Of a DNA stretch of 8,328 nucleotides, positions 7,136 through 8,328 are shown one piece after another. Numbering within the stretch: the stretch's first letter is position 1; each line of letters opens with the position of its first letter. This DNA is from Bacteroidetes bacterium UBA6063 (lineage in GTDB: Bacteria; Bacteroidota; Bacteroidia; NS11-12g; UBA9320). The position numbers were made by a program, and so were the translations under genes. The stretch is from positions 1 through 8,328 of the forward strand of contig DIYD01000124.1 of NCBI GenBank assembly GCA_002428905.1, in the 5' to 3' direction. The notes under the pieces are model-generated. The model was not told the DNA's origin, searched no databases, and saw nothing but the letters and a program-made list of their open reading frames with translations.

Positions 7136-7166
7136 CAAATATTAGTTGAAGCACGAAATAAAACAA
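7136..7166 (-). promoter_or_regulatory. Candidate promoter of the thioredoxin-fold gene
   Basis: On the minus strand a TTG (7164-7166) is followed after 20 bases by AATATTTG (7136-7143). This fits the Bacteroidota pattern TTG-N17-23-TAnnTTTG with one mismatch in the -7 box. The ATG start at 7117 would then have a short leader of about 12-15 bases, which is plausible for the phylum. The -33 TTG lies within the left arm of the inverted repeat at 7162-7214, so a protein bound to that repeat could block this promoter. Confidence 0.42.
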
Positions 7167-7214
7167 CCCTGATTTAAGTTTAAACCCAAAAGGGTGTACG
7201 CTTATCGGGTTGTT
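7162..7214. repeat. Nested inverted repeat in the divergent promoter spacer
   Basis: The outer arms are AACAACCC-T-GAT (7162-7173) and ATC-GGGTTGTT (7204-7214). They pair over 11 base pairs with one bulged T. Inside the loop, ACCC (7184-7187) and GGGT (7192-7195) form a second small stem around AAAA, and the palindrome GTTTAAAC occupies 7178-7185. The structure sits between two divergently transcribed genes and overlaps the -33 position of the leftward candidate promoter. It could be an operator or a cruciform. On the minus strand the right-hand stem runs into GTTTTATTT, terminator-like, but no gene ends there. Confidence 0.5.
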
Positions 7215-7246
7215 GAAAATCAAGGTGTAACATTTTTATAACATTG
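7213..7246 (+). promoter_or_regulatory. Candidate promoter of the DUF5686-type gene
   Basis: TTG at 7213-7215 and TAACATTG at 7239-7246 are separated by 23 bases, the upper end of the range for Bacteroidota -33/-7 elements. The -7 box has one mismatch to TAnnTTTG. The ATG at 7272 would have a leader of about 20 bases. A second copy of TAACATT lies at 7228-7234, 11 bases upstream of the one inside the -7 box. Confidence 0.28.
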
Positions 7247-7271
7247 ACGTACTAACTCCCAAACGAAGAAT

Positions 7272-8328
7272 ATGAGATTAGGTTTACTGTTTGTGTCCAT
7301 GTTGGTAATGTCGCTGTCTTCCATGGCATATCAGGTTCGGGGGAAGGTGCTTTACGGCGATGAGCCATTGCCTTATGCCAGCATCCATGTAAAAGGATCA
7401 ACCTATGGTGTTACGTCCAATGCCAAAGGCGATTATTTCATCGAATTACCTAAGGGCTCATATACCCTGGTATGCGAATACATCGGAATGCAAGCCCTTG
7501 AAAAACAGGTCAATGTGGCATCTGACATGCAATTGAACTTTGAAATGCTGGATGAAAACGAGCAACTCGGTACTACGGTTATTGATGCAAACGATGAAGA
7601 CCCGGCTTACGATGTTATTCGAAAAGCAATTGCACGCAAAAAGGAAATAAATTATGAACTGGAAACCTACGTTTGTAATTTATACCTCAAAGCCTCCTTA
7701 GAAAAGGAAGATCTTACGAAACCCGATTCAGGGAATAGTCAGCCCTTAACCAAAAAGCGGGTAAATTTCGTTGAATCGTATTCAGACGTTTTTTATAAAA
7801 ATGGTAAGTTCAAAGAGGTTAAAAAGGCGTATAACGACCTTTCCAGTAAAAAGTCGAACACTACAACGGTAAGCATAAGTTTTAACGAGCAACATCCCAC
7901 GGAAACATATCAGGTCACCAGTCCGGAATTGTTCTTCACCAAGATTACCGACGGCAACTTCAATTTCTTGAAAAACCGTCTCAATATACCGGCATTGAGT
8001 GATGTGCCGCTCACGTCACCTATTGCCAGTACAGCATTTCTTTCATACAAGTACAAGCTGCTGGAGACGTTTTATGAAGGCGATGACTTCATTGCCAAGA
8101 TTCGAGTTACACCTAAATTCGATAGGGGTGGACTGTTTTCTGGAGTAATCTACGTTTCGAAGAAAACATATACTCTAAAATCAGTTGACCTTACAGTCAA
8201 TGAGGGGGTGCTGAGCTTTTTCAACCATTTCAACCTCATCCAGGATTTCGAACTTTTGTCTGACAGTTTTTTGATGACAACCCGGCAGGAGTTCTATTAT
8301 GTAACCCGGCAAAGCAAGAAAAAGGCCT
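7272..8328 (+). CDS. DUF5686-type envelope protein with carboxypeptidase-like regulatory domain, 3' end missing
   Basis: The gene runs off the right edge: 352 codons are open from the ATG at 7272 with no stop. Residues 1-19 form a signal peptide (MRLGLLFVSMLVMSLSSMA, cut before YQ). Residues ~21-92 are a carboxypeptidase-like regulatory beta-sandwich (VRGKVLYGDEPLPYASIHVK, GVTSNAKGDYFIELPKGSYT). From ~109 the DUF5686-type region begins (EDPAYDVIRKAIARKKEIN, then YVCNLYLKAS), continuing with SPIASTAFLSYKYKLLETFY (249-268), IAKIRVTPK and LFSGVIYVSKKTYTLKSVDL (288-307). That order matches DUF5686 proteins, which usually exceed 700 residues and end in a membrane beta-barrel region; that half would lie outside the window. 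The protein is expected at the outer membrane. Family function is not established, so none is assigned. No Shine-Dalgarno sequence is evident; the ATG is set by the signal peptide. Confidence 0.9.
   Translation, partial: MRLGLLFVSMLVMSLSSMAYQVRGKVLYGDEPLPYASIHVKGSTYGVTSNAKGDYFIELPKGSYTLVCEYIGMQALEKQVNVASDMQLNFEMLDENEQLGTTVIDANDEDPAYDVIRKAIARKKEINYELETYVCNLYLKASLEKEDLTKPDSGNSQPLTKKRVNFVESYSDVFYKNGKFKEVKKAYNDLSSKKSNTTTVSISFNEQHPTETYQVTSPELFFTKITDGNFNFLKNRLNIPALSDVPLTSPIASTAFLSYKYKLLETFYEGDDFIAKIRVTPKFDRGGLFSGVIYVSKKTYTLKSVDLTVNEGVLSFFNHFNLIQDFELLSDSFLMTTRQEFYYVTRQSKKKA

Noticed and set aside
7118..7138. TTG at 7138 as the start of the thioredoxin-fold gene
   Set aside because: It falls within the best -7 promoter match, and the ATG at 7117 sits at the expected distance from the conserved G...F.LP motif.

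Overview
The window looks like chromosomal DNA from a member of the Bacteroidota, probably a Flavobacteriales-like marine or aquatic organism. The evidence is the gene families: a FecR regulator with a DUF4974-type C-terminus, a TonB-dependent receptor with STN and carboxypeptidase-like N-terminal domains, a DUF4249-type lipoprotein and a DUF5686-type envelope protein. The moderately AT-rich composition, the scarcity of Shine-Dalgarno sequences and the matches to the Bacteroidota -7 promoter element (TAnnTTTG) agree with this. All family calls come from reading motifs; no database search was run.

Positions 1-3929 (+ strand) hold a tightly packed signalling and uptake operon. It runs from the 3' part of a fecR-type anti-sigma gene (its start, and probably an ECF sigma factor gene, lie upstream of the window), through a complete 863-aa TonB-dependent receptor with a signalling STN domain, to a DUF4249-type lipoprotein whose start overlaps the end of the receptor gene. 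The arrangement suggests a Fec-like circuit: the outer-membrane receptor senses and imports a substrate, its periplasmic STN domain signals to FecR, and FecR controls a sigma factor that switches on the locus. The substrate cannot be read from the sequence.

Positions 3930-4203 are a 274-base gap with no confident gene. It holds a very short frame behind an unusually strong Shine-Dalgarno sequence, and an overlapping antisense frame. Position 4204 begins cdd (cytidine deaminase, pyrimidine salvage, + strand). It converges on argS (arginyl-tRNA synthetase, - strand, 4673-6439) with a single base between the two stop codons.

Upstream of argS on the same strand is a thioredoxin-fold protein with a CNHC redox motif (6575-7117). 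It is transcribed divergently from a DUF5686/carboxypeptidase-like regulatory domain protein (7272 to beyond the window end). The 154-base divergent spacer contains promoter-like elements and a nested inverted repeat, the clearest non-coding structure in the window.

I found no rRNA, tRNA, CRISPR array, insertion sequence or phage gene. Most of the window is ordinary for the phylum. The items most worth a second look are the FecR/receptor/DUF4249 circuit, the nested inverted repeat in the divergent spacer, and the unexplained gap before cdd.
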